Of a stretch of DNA of 64,000 nucleotides, positions 47,135 to 57,494 are shown piece after piece. Location of the stretch: the NCBI RefSeq assembly GCF_003610785.1, contig NZ_RAQQ01000004.1, forward strand, positions 124,001-188,000, read 5' to 3'. The notes below the pieces were generated by a model. The model had not been told where the DNA came from and ran no database searches. It worked only from the letters and a program-made list of their open reading frames with translations. The stretch's first letter is position 1, and each line of letters opens with the position of its first letter. Made by a program: the position numbers and the translations under genes. Source of the DNA: Micromonospora globbae. GTDB taxonomy: Bacteria > Actinomycetota > Actinomycetes > Mycobacteriales > Micromonosporaceae.

Positions 47135-48721
47135 CTGAGACTCGAACTGCGCGGCATCACCAAGCGGTTCGGTGACCTGGTCGCCAACGACCACATCGAC
47201 CTGACGGTGGAGCCTGGAGAGATCCACGCCCTGCTCGGCGAGAACGGCGCGGGCAAGTCGACCCTCATGAACGTGCTCTACGGGCTGTACCAGCCCGACG
47301 AGGGCGAGATCCTGGTCGACGGTGAGCCGCTGAAGCTGCGCGGGCCCTCCGACGCGATCGGGGCCGGGATCGGCATGGTGCACCAGCACTTCATGCTGGT
47401 GCCGGTCTTCACCGTCGCCGAGAACATCATGCTCGGCGCGGAGCAGGTGCGGGGCGGAATCGCCGGTTTCCTCGACCGGCGGCGGGCCCGCCGCGAGGTC
47501 ACCGAGGTCTCGGAGCGGTACGGCCTGCGGATCGACCCCGACGCCGTCATCGAGGACCTCCCGGTCGGCATCCAGCAGCGGGTGGAGATCGTCAAGGCGC
47601 TCACCCGCGACGTCGACCTGCTCATCCTCGACGAGCCGACCGCGGTGCTCACCCCCCAGGAGACCGAGGAACTGCTCACCGTCATGCGGTCGCTCAAGGC
47701 CGCCGGCAAGTCGATCGTCTTCATCACCCACAAGCTCGGCGAGGTCAAGGCCATCGCCGACCGGATCACCGTGATCCGGCGCGGCAAGGTCGTGGGCACC
47801 GCCTCCCCCGAGGCCAGCCGGGACGAACTGGCCGCGCTGATGGTCGGACGCAGCGTCCGGCTCACCGTCGAGAAGGCCCCGGCCACGCCCGGCCGGCCGG
47901 TGCTCGAGGTCTCCGGCCTGGTCGTCGACGACGACCGGCAGGTCCGCGCGGTCGACGGGGTCGACCTGACCGTGCACGCCGGTGAGGTGCTCGGCGTGGC
48001 GGGCGTGCAGGGCAACGGCCAGACCGAGCTCATCGAGGCGATCATGGGCCTGCGGCCGGCGCTCGCCGGCTCGGTGACGCTCGACGGCGAGCGGATCGAC
48101 GGCTGGTCGACCAAGAAGGTGCTCCGCGCCGGCGTGGGCTACGTGCCCGAGGACCGCAGCGTCGACGGGCTGGTCAAGGAGTTCAGCGTCGCGGAGAACC
48201 TCGTGCTGGACATGTACGACCGGCCTCCGTTCGGCGGTGGTCTCGCGCTCCGGCCGGACGCCATCGCGGAGTCGGCGAAGGAACGCATCGCGCAGTTCGA
48301 CGTCCGGACCCCGTCGGCCGAGGCTCCGGTGGGCACGCTGTCCGGCGGCAACCAGCAGAAGGTGATCGTGGCCCGGGAACTCTCCCGGCCGCTCAAGCTC
48401 TTCATCGCCGCGCAGCCGACGCGCGGTGTCGACGTGGGGTCGATCGAGTTCATCCACGGCCGGGTCATCCACGAGCGGGACGTCGGCACCGCCGTCCTCG
48501 TGGTGTCCAGCGAGTTGGACGAGGTGATCGGGCTGGCCGACCGGATCGCCGTGATGTACCGCGGCCGGATCATCGGTGTCGTCGGCCCGGACACGCCCCG
48601 CGAGCAGATCGGCCTGCTGATGGCCGGTGTGAGCCCGGAGGTGGCGGCCGAGCAGGCGGGTGACGCGTCGGAGAGCGGCACGGCCTCCGCCGACGCCCCA
48701 CGTAACGAGGACGAGGCATGA
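47135..48721 (+). CDS. Nucleoside ABC transporter ATPase, probable CTG start
   Basis: A 528-residue protein with two nucleotide-binding domains (RbsA/NupA type). Domain 1 has [38 protein letters not shown] and [11 protein letters not shown]. Domain 2 has the degenerate loop [14 protein letters not shown] and [17 protein letters not shown]. The first ATG/GTG/TTG in frame (GTG 47207) would cut off the first strand and [14 protein letters not shown] stop at 47099 leaves CTG 47135, five bases after AGGAGG (47124-47129), as the best start, giving [23 protein letters not shown]. The stop overlaps a 27-aa mini-ORF by ATGA. Confidence 0.9.
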   Translation: MRLELRGITKRFGDLVANDHIDLTVEPGEIHALLGENGAGKSTLMNVLYGLYQPDEGEILVDGEPLKLRGPSDAIGAGIGMVHQHFMLVPVFTVAENIMLGAEQVRGGIAGFLDRRRARREVTEVSERYGLRIDPDAVIEDLPVGIQQRVEIVKALTRDVDLLILDEPTAVLTPQETEELLTVMRSLKAAGKSIVFITHKLGEVKAIADRITVIRRGKVVGTASPEASRDELAALMVGRSVRLTVEKAPATPGRPVLEVSGLVVDDDRQVRAVDGVDLTVHAGEVLGVAGVQGNGQTELIEAIMGLRPALAGSVTLDGERIDGWSTKKVLRAGVGYVPEDRSVDGLVKEFSVAENLVLDMYDRPPFGGGLALRPDAIAESAKERIAQFDVRTPSAEAPVGTLSGGNQQKVIVARELSRPLKLFIAAQPTRGVDVGSIEFIHGRVIHERDVGTAVLVVSSELDEVIGLADRIAVMYRGRIIGVVGPDTPREQIGLLMAGVSPEVAAEQAGDASESGTASADAPRNEDEA

Positions 48722-48801
48722 GCGAGCGCAGCGAGCGAATCATCGGGCACAGCGCGGTGGAGCCTCATGACGGCGCCGACCGGAGGGAGGTGCCGGCATG
48801 A
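48718..48801 (+). CDS. 27-aa mini-ORF, copy 1 (MSERSERI...)
   Basis: ATG 48718 overlaps the ATPase stop (ATGA) and opens 27 codons beginning [16 protein letters not shown] and ending REVPA. The TGA at 48799-48801 overlaps the start of copy 2 by ATGA. The peptide is polar and has no known domain. The chain of four-base overlaps means ribosomes can move from ATPase to copy 1 to copy 2 to permease without a gap. It may be a spacer or leader that tunes subunit ratio. Function unknown. Confidence 0.55.
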   Translation: MSERSERIIGHSAVEPHDGADRREVPA

Positions 48802-48877
48802 GCGAGCGCAGCGAGCGAATCATCGGGCACAGCGCGGTGGAGCCTCATGACGGCGCCGACCGGAGGGAGGTGCCGGC
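48718..48877 (+). repeat. Perfect 80-bp tandem duplication
   Basis: 48718-48797 and 48798-48877 are identical over all 80 bp. Each unit holds one mini-ORF and a GGAGGGAGG ribosome site for the next ATG. The permease start at 48878 repeats the first 11 bases of the unit. Lack of any divergence implies a recent duplication or active homogenisation. Confidence 0.95.
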
Positions 48878-48881
48878 ATGA
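48798..48881 (+). CDS. 27-aa mini-ORF, copy 2 (identical to copy 1)
   Basis: The second identical ORF, from ATG 48798 to TGA 48879-48881, which overlaps the permease ATG at 48878 by ATGA. GGAGGGAGG lies a few bases before both this copy's start and the permease start. The permease itself begins MSER, as if its first codons derive from the same element. Confidence 0.55.
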   Translation: MSERSERIIGHSAVEPHDGADRREVPA

Positions 48882-50242
48882 GCGAGCGTCAAAGGTCGGG
48901 TTCGCCCGACAAGGACCCGGCGAGCGAAGCGCAGGCCGCGCAGGACTCGCTCGGCAACACCGAGCGGGCCGAGGACGCGACCACGCCGGAGGCGGCCCCG
49001 GCCACCGGTGGGACGGAGCCGAAGCCCACCCTCGGGCGGCTGTTCCTGGAGAACCTCTGGGCCGCGAACACCGTCACGGTCACCGTGCTGTCGCTGGTGC
49101 TGGCGATCGTGGTCGGCGCGATCCTGATGATCATCTCGGATCCGGACGTCCTCTCCACCTACTCCTACATCACGGCCCGGCCGTCGGACGCGCTCAACTC
49201 CAGTTGGACGCTGGTGAGCGAGGCGTACGCGAACCTCTTCAAGGGCGCGATCTTCGACCCCGAGGCGTTCTCCGGCTGGCTCGACGGGAGCAACGGCTGG
49301 CAGGCGGTCCTCGCGCCGATCAGCGAGACGCTCACGTACACCGCGCCGCTGGTCTTCACCGGCCTGTCGGTGGCGCTCGCCTTCCGTGGCGGCCTGTTCA
49401 ACATCGGCGCGCAGGGCCAGGCCACCATCGGCGTGGTGCTGGCGGCGCTGGCCGGCTTCCTGCTGCCGCTCCCGCCCGGCCTGCACCTGCTCGTGGCGCT
49501 GCTCGCGGGCGCGCTCGGCGGCGCGATCTGGGGCTTCATCCCGGGCATCCTCAAGGCGCGGACCGGCGCCCACGAGGTGATCAACACGATCATGCTCAAC
49601 TACATCGCCACGTACTTCCTCACGTGGTTGATCGTGCAGAACGGCGTGCAGGACCCGAACCGCACCGACGCCATCAGCCGGCCCGTGGACCCGTCGGCCC
49701 AGCTGCCGCGGCTGCTCGGCGACAACCTCCGGGTGCACGCCGGCATCCTGCTCGCCGTGCTCGCCACCTGGGCCGTGGCGTGGCTGCTGAACCGCTCGAC
49801 GCTCGGCTTCGAGTTGCGCGCGGTGGGCGCCAACCCGGACGCCGCCCGCACCGCCGGCATCAGCGTGACCCGCACGTACGTCCTGATCATGGTCTTCGCC
49901 GGGCTCCTGGCCGGCCTGGGCGGCTCCAACATGGTGCTCGGCTCGACCGCCAGCGCGCTCACGCCGCTCGTGGTGGCGCAGATCGGCTTCGACGGCATCC
50001 TCGTGGCGCTGCTCGGCCGGGTGAAGCCGTGGGGCGTGGCGCTCGCCGCGCTGCTCTTCGGCGCCCTCCAGGCCGGCGGCAACCGGATGCAGTCGTACTC
50101 GGGGATCTCGCTGGAGCTGGTCACCGTGCTCCAGGCGCTGATCGTCATCTTCATCGCCGCGCCGGCCCTGGTGAAGGCGATCTTCCAGCTCCGGGCCGCG
50201 CGGGCCGCCCGGTTGCAGACGAGCCTGGCGAAGGGCTGGTAA
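48878..50242 (+). CDS. Nucleoside ABC transporter permease 1
   Basis: A 454-residue permease of the branched-chain/BMP-associated type (NupP/YufP-like). Residues 1 to about 55 are polar and begin MSERQRSG. Then one helix, an external loop, and about eight helices. Typical phrases are LTYTAPLVFTGLSVALAFRGGLFNIGAQGQ, AHEVINTIMLNYIA and LRAVGANPDAARTAGISV. It starts by ATGA overlap with the second mini-ORF and pairs with the second permease 3 bp downstream. Confidence 0.92.
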   Translation: MSERQRSGSPDKDPASEAQAAQDSLGNTERAEDATTPEAAPATGGTEPKPTLGRLFLENLWAANTVTVTVLSLVLAIVVGAILMIISDPDVLSTYSYITARPSDALNSSWTLVSEAYANLFKGAIFDPEAFSGWLDGSNGWQAVLAPISETLTYTAPLVFTGLSVALAFRGGLFNIGAQGQATIGVVLAALAGFLLPLPPGLHLLVALLAGALGGAIWGFIPGILKARTGAHEVINTIMLNYIATYFLTWLIVQNGVQDPNRTDAISRPVDPSAQLPRLLGDNLRVHAGILLAVLATWAVAWLLNRSTLGFELRAVGANPDAARTAGISVTRTYVLIMVFAGLLAGLGGSNMVLGSTASALTPLVVAQIGFDGILVALLGRVKPWGVALAALLFGALQAGGNRMQSYSGISLELVTVLQALIVIFIAAPALVKAIFQLRAARAARLQTSLAKGW

Positions 50243-50245
50243 CTC

Positions 50246-51526
50246 ATGTCCACCATGGCTGTCCCCGACGTCGCGGTCGCCCCGGTCGACGAGGGCTTCT
50301 GGAACCGCAACCGCAAGGTCGGCCTCGTCCTGCTGGCGCTCGGCCTGATCGCCGCGGTGCTCTTCGGCGCGCTCGCCACCGACCAGCGGGCCCGGTTCAC
50401 GCTCAGCGAGGACGCCGCCGGCGCGGCCCTGGAGATCAACGGCACGTTCGGCGCGATCCTCTTCGGGGTCGTCGCGCTCGCCGCCGGCGCGGCGTTGCTC
50501 GCCGGGCTGCCGAAGCGCTGGTTCCTCACGGTCCTCGGCGTCGGGCTCGTCGCCTTCGTGTTCTCGTTCCTCTGCTGGCAGGTCTCCGCGGCCCCGGCCG
50601 GGCAGAACTTCATGCCGCTCGTCAACATCATCCGCGGCACGTTCATCCTGGCCCTGCCGCTGATCTTCGGCGCGCTCGCCGGCGTGCTCTGCGAGCGGTC
50701 CGGTGTGGTCAACGTGGCCATCGAGGGGCAGCTGCTCATGGGCGCGTTCAGCGGCGCCCTCTTCGGCAGCATCTCCGGCAACGTCTGGGTGGGCCTGGTC
50801 GCCGCGGCCATCGGCGGCGCGTTCATCTCGCTGCTGCTGGCGATCTTCTCCATCCGATACCTGGTCGACCAGGTCGTCATGGGCATCGTGCTGAACCTGC
50901 TCGCGGTGGGCGTCACCGGCTTCCTCTACGAGCGGCTCATGCAGACCAACACCGAGCGGTACAACAGCGCTCCCCGGTTCAGCAACTGGGAGATCCCGCT
51001 GCTCAAGGACATCCCGGTGATCGGTCCGGCGCTGTTCCGCGGCAACATCTTCCTCTACCTCGGGCTGCTGCTGGTCCTGGTGATCCACATCGCGCTGTTC
51101 CGCACGCGGTGGGGCCTGCGTACGCGCTCGGTCGGTGAGCACCCGACCGCCGCCGACACGCTCGGCGTCCGGGTGCTCGGCCTGCGGTACCGCAACGTGC
51201 TGCTGGCCGGCGTGGTGGCCGGCATCGGCGGTGCCTCCTACACGCTGGCGCTCTACTCGTTCACGAAGAACATGATCGGTGGTAAGGGCTTCATCGCCCT
51301 GGCCGCGCTCATCTTCGGGCGGTGGAACCCCACCGGCGCGCTGCTCGCCGCGCTCTTCTTCGGCTTCGCCGACCAGCTCGCCACCTACCTGAGCACCATC
51401 AACAGCGTGATCCCCAGCCAGTTCCTCGCCATGCTGCCGTACCTGGCGACGATCCTGGCCGTGGCCGGCCTGGTCGGGCGGGTGCGGGCGCCCGCCGCCG
51501 ACGGCAAGCCGTACGTGAAGGGCTGA
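50246..51526 (+). CDS. Nucleoside ABC transporter permease 2
   Basis: A 426-residue permease, partner of the preceding one (NupQ/YufQ-like). An N-terminal extension with about four helices precedes the core: LPLIFGALAGVLCERSGVVNVAIEGQLLMGAF, YLVDQVVMGIVLNLLAVGVTGFLY, GLRTRSVGEHPTAADTLGVRV and GKGFIALAALIFGRWNPTGA. ATG 50246 lies 3 bp after the first permease stop. The pair forms the heterodimeric membrane channel. Confidence 0.92.
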   Translation: MSTMAVPDVAVAPVDEGFWNRNRKVGLVLLALGLIAAVLFGALATDQRARFTLSEDAAGAALEINGTFGAILFGVVALAAGAALLAGLPKRWFLTVLGVGLVAFVFSFLCWQVSAAPAGQNFMPLVNIIRGTFILALPLIFGALAGVLCERSGVVNVAIEGQLLMGAFSGALFGSISGNVWVGLVAAAIGGAFISLLLAIFSIRYLVDQVVMGIVLNLLAVGVTGFLYERLMQTNTERYNSAPRFSNWEIPLLKDIPVIGPALFRGNIFLYLGLLLVLVIHIALFRTRWGLRTRSVGEHPTAADTLGVRVLGLRYRNVLLAGVVAGIGGASYTLALYSFTKNMIGGKGFIALAALIFGRWNPTGALLAALFFGFADQLATYLSTINSVIPSQFLAMLPYLATILAVAGLVGRVRAPAADGKPYVKG

Positions 51527-51611
51527 CGGACCCCGGCGGACGCGCGACGCGCGCCCGCCGGGCCACGGGCCTCGCGGCGGCCCGGCCTGCGGATACGGCA
51601 GAATCGGAGCC

Positions 51612-52316
51612 ATGGAGATCGACTGGGAGCGGCTGCGTGCCGCCGCCACCGAGGTGATGCGGCACGCGTACGTGCCGTACTCGAAGTTCCCGGTCGGGGC
51701 GGCCGCCCTGGTCGACGACGGCCGGGTGGTGGTCGGCTGCAACGTCGAGAACGCCGCGTACGGGGTGGTGCTGTGCGCCGAGTGCGGGGTCGTCTCCTCG
51801 CTGCACGCCACCGGCGGTGGCCGGCTCGTGGCGCTCTCCTGCGTCGACGCGAACGGTGAGCCGCTCATGCCCTGCGGGCGGTGCCGGCAGCTGCTCTGGG
51901 AGCAGGGCGGCCCGGAGTGTCTCGTCGAGGCGAAGGGCGGGCCGCTGCGGATGGCCGAGCTGCTGCCGCACGCGTTCGACGTGGAGGACCTGGAGGCGGT
52001 CACCGGCGAGACGTCCGTGCCGGCGGTGCCGGAGCGCCTGGCGGCCCTGCGCGGGCGGGGCACCGTCTTCGTGCACCCGGACCTCTCCGCCGGCCAGCAG
52101 GTCTGGACGGCCTACTGGGAGCGGTCCGCCGGCGACGACGTGGGCGCCGAGACGGGCGTGCTCGAGGAGGGCCCGAGCTGGGACGACCCGGCGGACGCGA
52201 TCACCTGGGGCCTGGCGCGCACGCCGCGTGTCGTCGTGGTGGACGCGTCGGGCACGATCTACTGGGCCGGCGAGGGGGAGCCGCCGACGGAGATCCCGGT
52301 GCGGTGGGGTGGCTGA
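51612..52316 (+). CDS. cdd: Cytidine deaminase with extra C-terminal domain
   Basis: A 234-residue protein. Residues 1 to about 130 form a normal homotetrameric-type cytidine deaminase (YSKFPVGAAALVDDGRVVVGCNVENAAYG; zinc site CAEC and PCGRCRQLL). About 100 further residues follow (GRGTVFVHPDLSAGQQVWTAYWERSAG, PSWDDPADAITWGLARTPRVVVVDASGTIYWAGEG), a domain I do not recognise. The usual enzyme ends near residue 130. ATG 51612 has CAGAAT seven bases upstream. It lies right after the nucleoside permeases and before thymidine phosphorylase. Confidence 0.93.
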   Translation: MEIDWERLRAAATEVMRHAYVPYSKFPVGAAALVDDGRVVVGCNVENAAYGVVLCAECGVVSSLHATGGGRLVALSCVDANGEPLMPCGRCRQLLWEQGGPECLVEAKGGPLRMAELLPHAFDVEDLEAVTGETSVPAVPERLAALRGRGTVFVHPDLSAGQQVWTAYWERSAGDDVGAETGVLEEGPSWDDPADAITWGLARTPRVVVVDASGTIYWAGEGEPPTEIPVRWGG

Positions 52317-52443
52317 CGCCGGGCTCGTGATCGGCGGTTGCGCTCGGGGATCGGGCCGACCAGCACCGGCTCCGGGCGGTCAGGCTTGATCCCTCCGCCG
52401 GTGACGGCCGACCCGATCCCGGGTGGTCACCGGCCGCGTGTCC

Positions 52444-52454
52444 GTCACAGTGAC
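52444..52454. promoter_or_regulatory. GTCACAGTGAC palindrome upstream of thymidine phosphorylase
   Basis: A perfect 11-bp odd palindrome in the 231-bp gap 52317-52547, about 95 bp before the thymidine phosphorylase start. It is a candidate operator. No regulator gene is adjacent. Confidence 0.3.
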
Positions 52455-52547
52455 AATCCTCCGCCGGTCCCGCGCGGTCGCGGTGGACCGTCGCCCGCCA
52501 CGACCGGGCGCGTGGGCCCGTCGCGCGACAACTGATAGGAACGTGAA

Positions 52548-53828
<1,281 letters not shown>

Positions 53829-53932
53829 GCCCGACTCGGGCGGGCCGCCATGACCCGCGCCACCCGGGACGGCTATCCTGCCTGGCCAGGGGGGACCACC
53901 GGCGCTGAGCCGTCGCGAGCAAGGGAATCGCC

Positions 53933-54613
53933 GTGACCGTACCTGCCCCCGACCCCCGTGAGGTGCGTGAGGCGAGCCTGGACGAGCTGTCCCGGCTCGA
54001 CCTGCCACTGCCGCCGCCGCAGTTCCCGCTGGTGTGGGAACCCGGCGACCAGATCGAGCTGCGTCCCACCGCCGAGATCGAGGCGCGGATCGCGGTGCTG
54101 CACCTGATCCTGGCCCGCTGCTTCGGGATGCCGCCGCAGGCGGCGATGAGCTGGCTGCTCACCTCGCACCTGGTCGAGATGGTCACCCCGCCGGAGTGGC
54201 AGTTCGTGACCGGCAGCAAGGGGGACCACCGCTCGTTCGTGCTGCACCACGACGCGCTCTTCGCGCTCGCCTGGGTCCTCGGCCTCACCAAGCAGCTCGA
54301 TCCGACGCTGCCCGTGGACGAGCGGCTGGTCGAGCGGATGCCGGACATCGCCCGTGGGGAGACGTTCGCCCAGTGGCGGTCCCGGATCCTGGCCGCGCCG
54401 CAGCACCCCGCCGACGCGGCCGCCCTGCTCGACCTGCACTACTGCCTCGACTGGGCGTATCTGGAGCTGGAACGGCACGGCCGCGCCCGGCCCGGCCTGG
54501 TCGACGCGAACGCCATCGGCCAGCGCCGGTGGGCGCTGGAGTGGGCGGTGATCCTGCGCGGGCCGTACCACGACGATCCGCCGGGGTGGGAAGAGGTGGA
54601 CCTCTCCACCTGA
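53933..54613 (+). CDS. DUF4272 protein
   Basis: A 226-residue protein. The body (TAEIEARIAVLHLILARCFGMPPQAAMSWLL, SKGDHRSFVLHHDALFALAWVLGL, LDLHYCLDWAYLELER, QRRWALEWAVILRGPYHDDPPGWEEVDLST) is the DUF4272 domain, whose role is unknown. There is no membrane segment. GTG 53933 follows AAGGGAA. TATCCT at about 53874 is a possible -10. Confidence 0.85.
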   Translation: MTVPAPDPREVREASLDELSRLDLPLPPPQFPLVWEPGDQIELRPTAEIEARIAVLHLILARCFGMPPQAAMSWLLTSHLVEMVTPPEWQFVTGSKGDHRSFVLHHDALFALAWVLGLTKQLDPTLPVDERLVERMPDIARGETFAQWRSRILAAPQHPADAAALLDLHYCLDWAYLELERHGRARPGLVDANAIGQRRWALEWAVILRGPYHDDPPGWEEVDLST

Positions 54614-54636
54614 GCGCTGCTCGTCGCGCCCGAGAC

Positions 54637-54736
54637 CGCGCCGCCGACGGGCGCCGCGCTGCCCGCGCCCGCGCCGCCGACGGGCGCCGCGCTGCCCGCG
54701 CCCGCGCCGCCGGCGGACGCCTGCGCTGCCCGCGCC
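54637..54736. repeat. Three 33-bp tandem repeats
   Basis: Two perfect 33-bp copies (54637-54669, 54670-54702) and a third, degenerate 34-bp copy (54703-54736) fill the gap between the DUF4272 and methyltransferase genes. The unit is rich in GCGCC and could fold on itself. No reading frame through it looks coding. Confidence 0.85.
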
Positions 54737-54741
54737 TGTCG

Positions 54742-55605
54742 TCAGCGCGGCGCCGGCCGCCACACGGCGAGCCGGACGGCCACCGTGACCCGGACCGGTT
54801 CGGCCAGCGCCGTGACGCGCCCGGCCAGCCCCGCCGGGTCGGTGTGCCAGGCGCTCGGGCCCATGCCGACCAGGGTGGCCACCTCCGGTCGGGTCAGCGC
54901 GAGTTCCCGCCGGTGCACGGTCTCGGTCGACCGGACGAAGTGCCCGCCGAGGCTGCCGGCCACCCGGTCCTCCTTGGCCGGGTCGACCCGCAGCAGCCCG
55001 AGGGAGCCGACCAGCTCGGCGAGATGGTCCTCGGCCGGTGTCACCACCAGCAGCGCCCCGCCGGAGCCCAGCACCCGGTGGAACTCCGCGCCGTTGCGCG
55101 GCGCGAAGACGTTCAGCAGCAGGGTGGCCGCCCCGTCGGCGAGCGGCAGCCGCTGCCAGGTGTCGGCCAGCGCCGCGGCCGCCCGCGGGTGCGCGCGGGC
55201 GGCGCGCCGCAGCGCCGGCTTGGAGACGTCCAGCGCCAGGCCGACGGCGTCCGGCAGCGCCGCCAGCACCGCCGCGAGGTGCCGGCCCGTGCCGGCTCCG
55301 GCGTCCACCACGAGGGGGTACGCGCCGGCGGCCGGCCCGACCTCGGCCACCGCCACCTCGGCGAGGGCCGTCGAGATCAGGTCGTAGTGCCCGGCGGCCA
55401 GGAAGTCGGCCCGGGCGGCCACCATCTCGGCGGTGTCGCCCGGGTGCGGGGCGCGGCCGGCGAGCAGGTTCACGTACCCCTGCCGGGCCACGTCGAAGCT
55501 GTGCCGGCGCGGGCAGCGCAGCGCGCGGGCGGTGCCGGCGTACGCCTCGGCGAGCGGCTCGCCGCAGACCGGGCAGCGGAGCCGGTCGAGGATGCGGGCG
55601 TCCAT
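54742..55605 (-). CDS. RlmA-type 23S rRNA (guanine-N1) methyltransferase
   Basis: A 287-residue SAM-dependent enzyme. The N-terminal zinc site is LRCPVCGEPL...LRCPRRHSFDVARQGYVNLL, exact in form to RlmA/TlrB proteins. The SAM loop is VVDAGAGTGRHLAAVL near residue 100. Relatives methylate G745 (RlmA-I) or G748 (RlmA-II, TlrB, MyrA), and the latter gives resistance to tylosin- and mycinamicin-type macrolides. Which base this one modifies cannot be told here. ATG 55605 lies one base after a 20-codon ORF and lacks a strong ribosome site. Confidence 0.88.
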   Translation of the reverse strand: MDARILDRLRCPVCGEPLAEAYAGTARALRCPRRHSFDVARQGYVNLLAGRAPHPGDTAEMVAARADFLAAGHYDLISTALAEVAVAEVGPAAGAYPLVVDAGAGTGRHLAAVLAALPDAVGLALDVSKPALRRAARAHPRAAAALADTWQRLPLADGAATLLLNVFAPRNGAEFHRVLGSGGALLVVTPAEDHLAELVGSLGLLRVDPAKEDRVAGSLGGHFVRSTETVHRRELALTRPEVATLVGMGPSAWHTDPAGLAGRVTALAEPVRVTVAVRLAVWRPAPR

Positions 55606-55606
55606 G

Positions 55607-55669
55607 TCAGATGTCCCGGAGGGTCGGCACCGTGCGGGCCGGGCGGTGGTCGTCGTCGCGCAGCTGCAC
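55607..55669 (-). CDS. 20-aa leader ORF upstream of the rRNA methyltransferase
   Basis: GTG 55669 opens MQLRDDDHRPARTVPTLRDI and stops at TGA 55609-55607, one base before the methyltransferase ATG. TACCGT (55682-55677) lies seven bases upstream, the leaderless spacing used repeatedly in this window. The methyltransferase has little ribosome site of its own, so it probably depends on this ORF. Leader peptides that sense ribosome stalling are well known for rRNA methylase resistance genes (erm). That such sensing occurs here is inference. Confidence 0.5.
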   Translation of the reverse strand: MQLRDDDHRPARTVPTLRDI

Positions 55670-55840
55670 GCCGACCACGGTAGGCCCTGCCGGCGGCGGG
55701 TCGACCCGCACCCGTCCCTTCCGTCCGGCGGGTCGAACCGTGCCGGTCCGGTCCGGGCCGGGGTCGAGCCGTCCCGATCCTGTCCTGGCCGGGGGTTGTC
55801 GATCGTGTCCGGCGCGGCGGGTCGACGCCGCCGCCGGGGG

Positions 55841-56314
55841 TCACGGCGACGGCCGGCCCGGTGCGGAGAGGTGGTCGACGACCCGGTGGCTGAACGCGGC
55901 CAGCGCGGCGAGTTCGTCCGGGGTGAGCAGGTCGATGAGGTGCTTGCGGACCGCCGCGACGTGGCCGGGGGCCGCCTCCTCGATGGCGCGGCGGCCCTCC
56001 GGGGTGAGCACGACGACGGCTCCCCGGCCGTCCGAGGGATGTTCCTCCCGCATGACCAGGCCGCGCTGCTGCATCCGGCTCAGGTGGTGGGAGAGCCGGC
56101 TGCGGGACCAGAGCATCCGGTCGGCCAGCTCGCTGACCCGCAGTCGCTGCTCGGGCGCCTCGGACAGGTCGGAGAGCACGTCGTAGTCGGGCTCGGAGAG
56201 CCCGGCGTCCCGCATCAGCTCGCGGGCCAGTTCGAGGTCGAGGAGCCGGCGCATCCGGCGGTAGCCGCGCCAGGCCCGGTCCTCGTGCGCGTCCAGCCAG
56301 CGGGGTTCGTCCAT
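55841..56314 (-). CDS. MarR family regulator
   Basis: A 157-residue dimeric winged-helix regulator: LSEPDYDVLSDLSEAPEQRLRVSELADRMLWSRSRLSHHLSRMQQRGLVMREEHPSDGRGAVVVLTPEGRRAIEEAAP. The DxRG-type wing (SDGRG) is intact. ATG 56314 has TAGGAT six bases upstream (leaderless type). It is divergent from the FMN-reductase gene, with a palindromic operator region between, and probably represses both. Confidence 0.92.
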   Translation of the reverse strand: MDEPRWLDAHEDRAWRGYRRMRRLLDLELARELMRDAGLSEPDYDVLSDLSEAPEQRLRVSELADRMLWSRSRLSHHLSRMQQRGLVMREEHPSDGRGAVVVLTPEGRRAIEEAAPGHVAAVRKHLIDLLTPDELAALAAFSHRVVDHLSAPGRPSP

Positions 56315-56331
56315 GGTGTGATCCTAGCCAG

Positions 56332-56383
56332 GTAGTTGACATATCACCAAGACGGTCTCTAGGGTCGATGACATGTCAACTAC
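56332..56383. promoter_or_regulatory. MarR operators overlapping a consensus promoter
   Basis: GTAGTTGACAT (56332-56342) and its exact reverse complement (56373-56383) face each other. Within them TGACATATCA and TGACATGTCA (56369-56378, perfect) are MarR-type palindromes. TTGACA (56336-56341), 18 bp, TAGGGT (56360-56365) form the promoter of the plus-strand gene. One site covers its -35 and the other lies just past -10. Confidence 0.75.
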
Positions 56384-56429
56384 TTCGTCCGGGTCCCGGA
56401 CGACCCACCCCGACAGGAGTGACCGCGCC

Positions 56430-57409
<980 letters not shown>

Positions 57410-57494
57410 GGGCGCCCGACCGCAGCGGGTGGTGGCCGTAACGCGCCCGGCCGGTCCCGGCGCGGTGCCGCCGGCGCCTGACTAGGGTCTGAGC

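Noticed and set aside
47131..47139. TTG as start of the transporter ATPase
   Set aside because: TTG CGC TGA stops after two codons and is out of frame with the conserved protein.
48845..52063. 1072-codon open frame on the minus strand
   Set aside because: It is antisense to the two permeases and cdd, whose motifs are clear. Its translation is low-complexity Arg/Glu/Gln/His, typical of a shadow frame.
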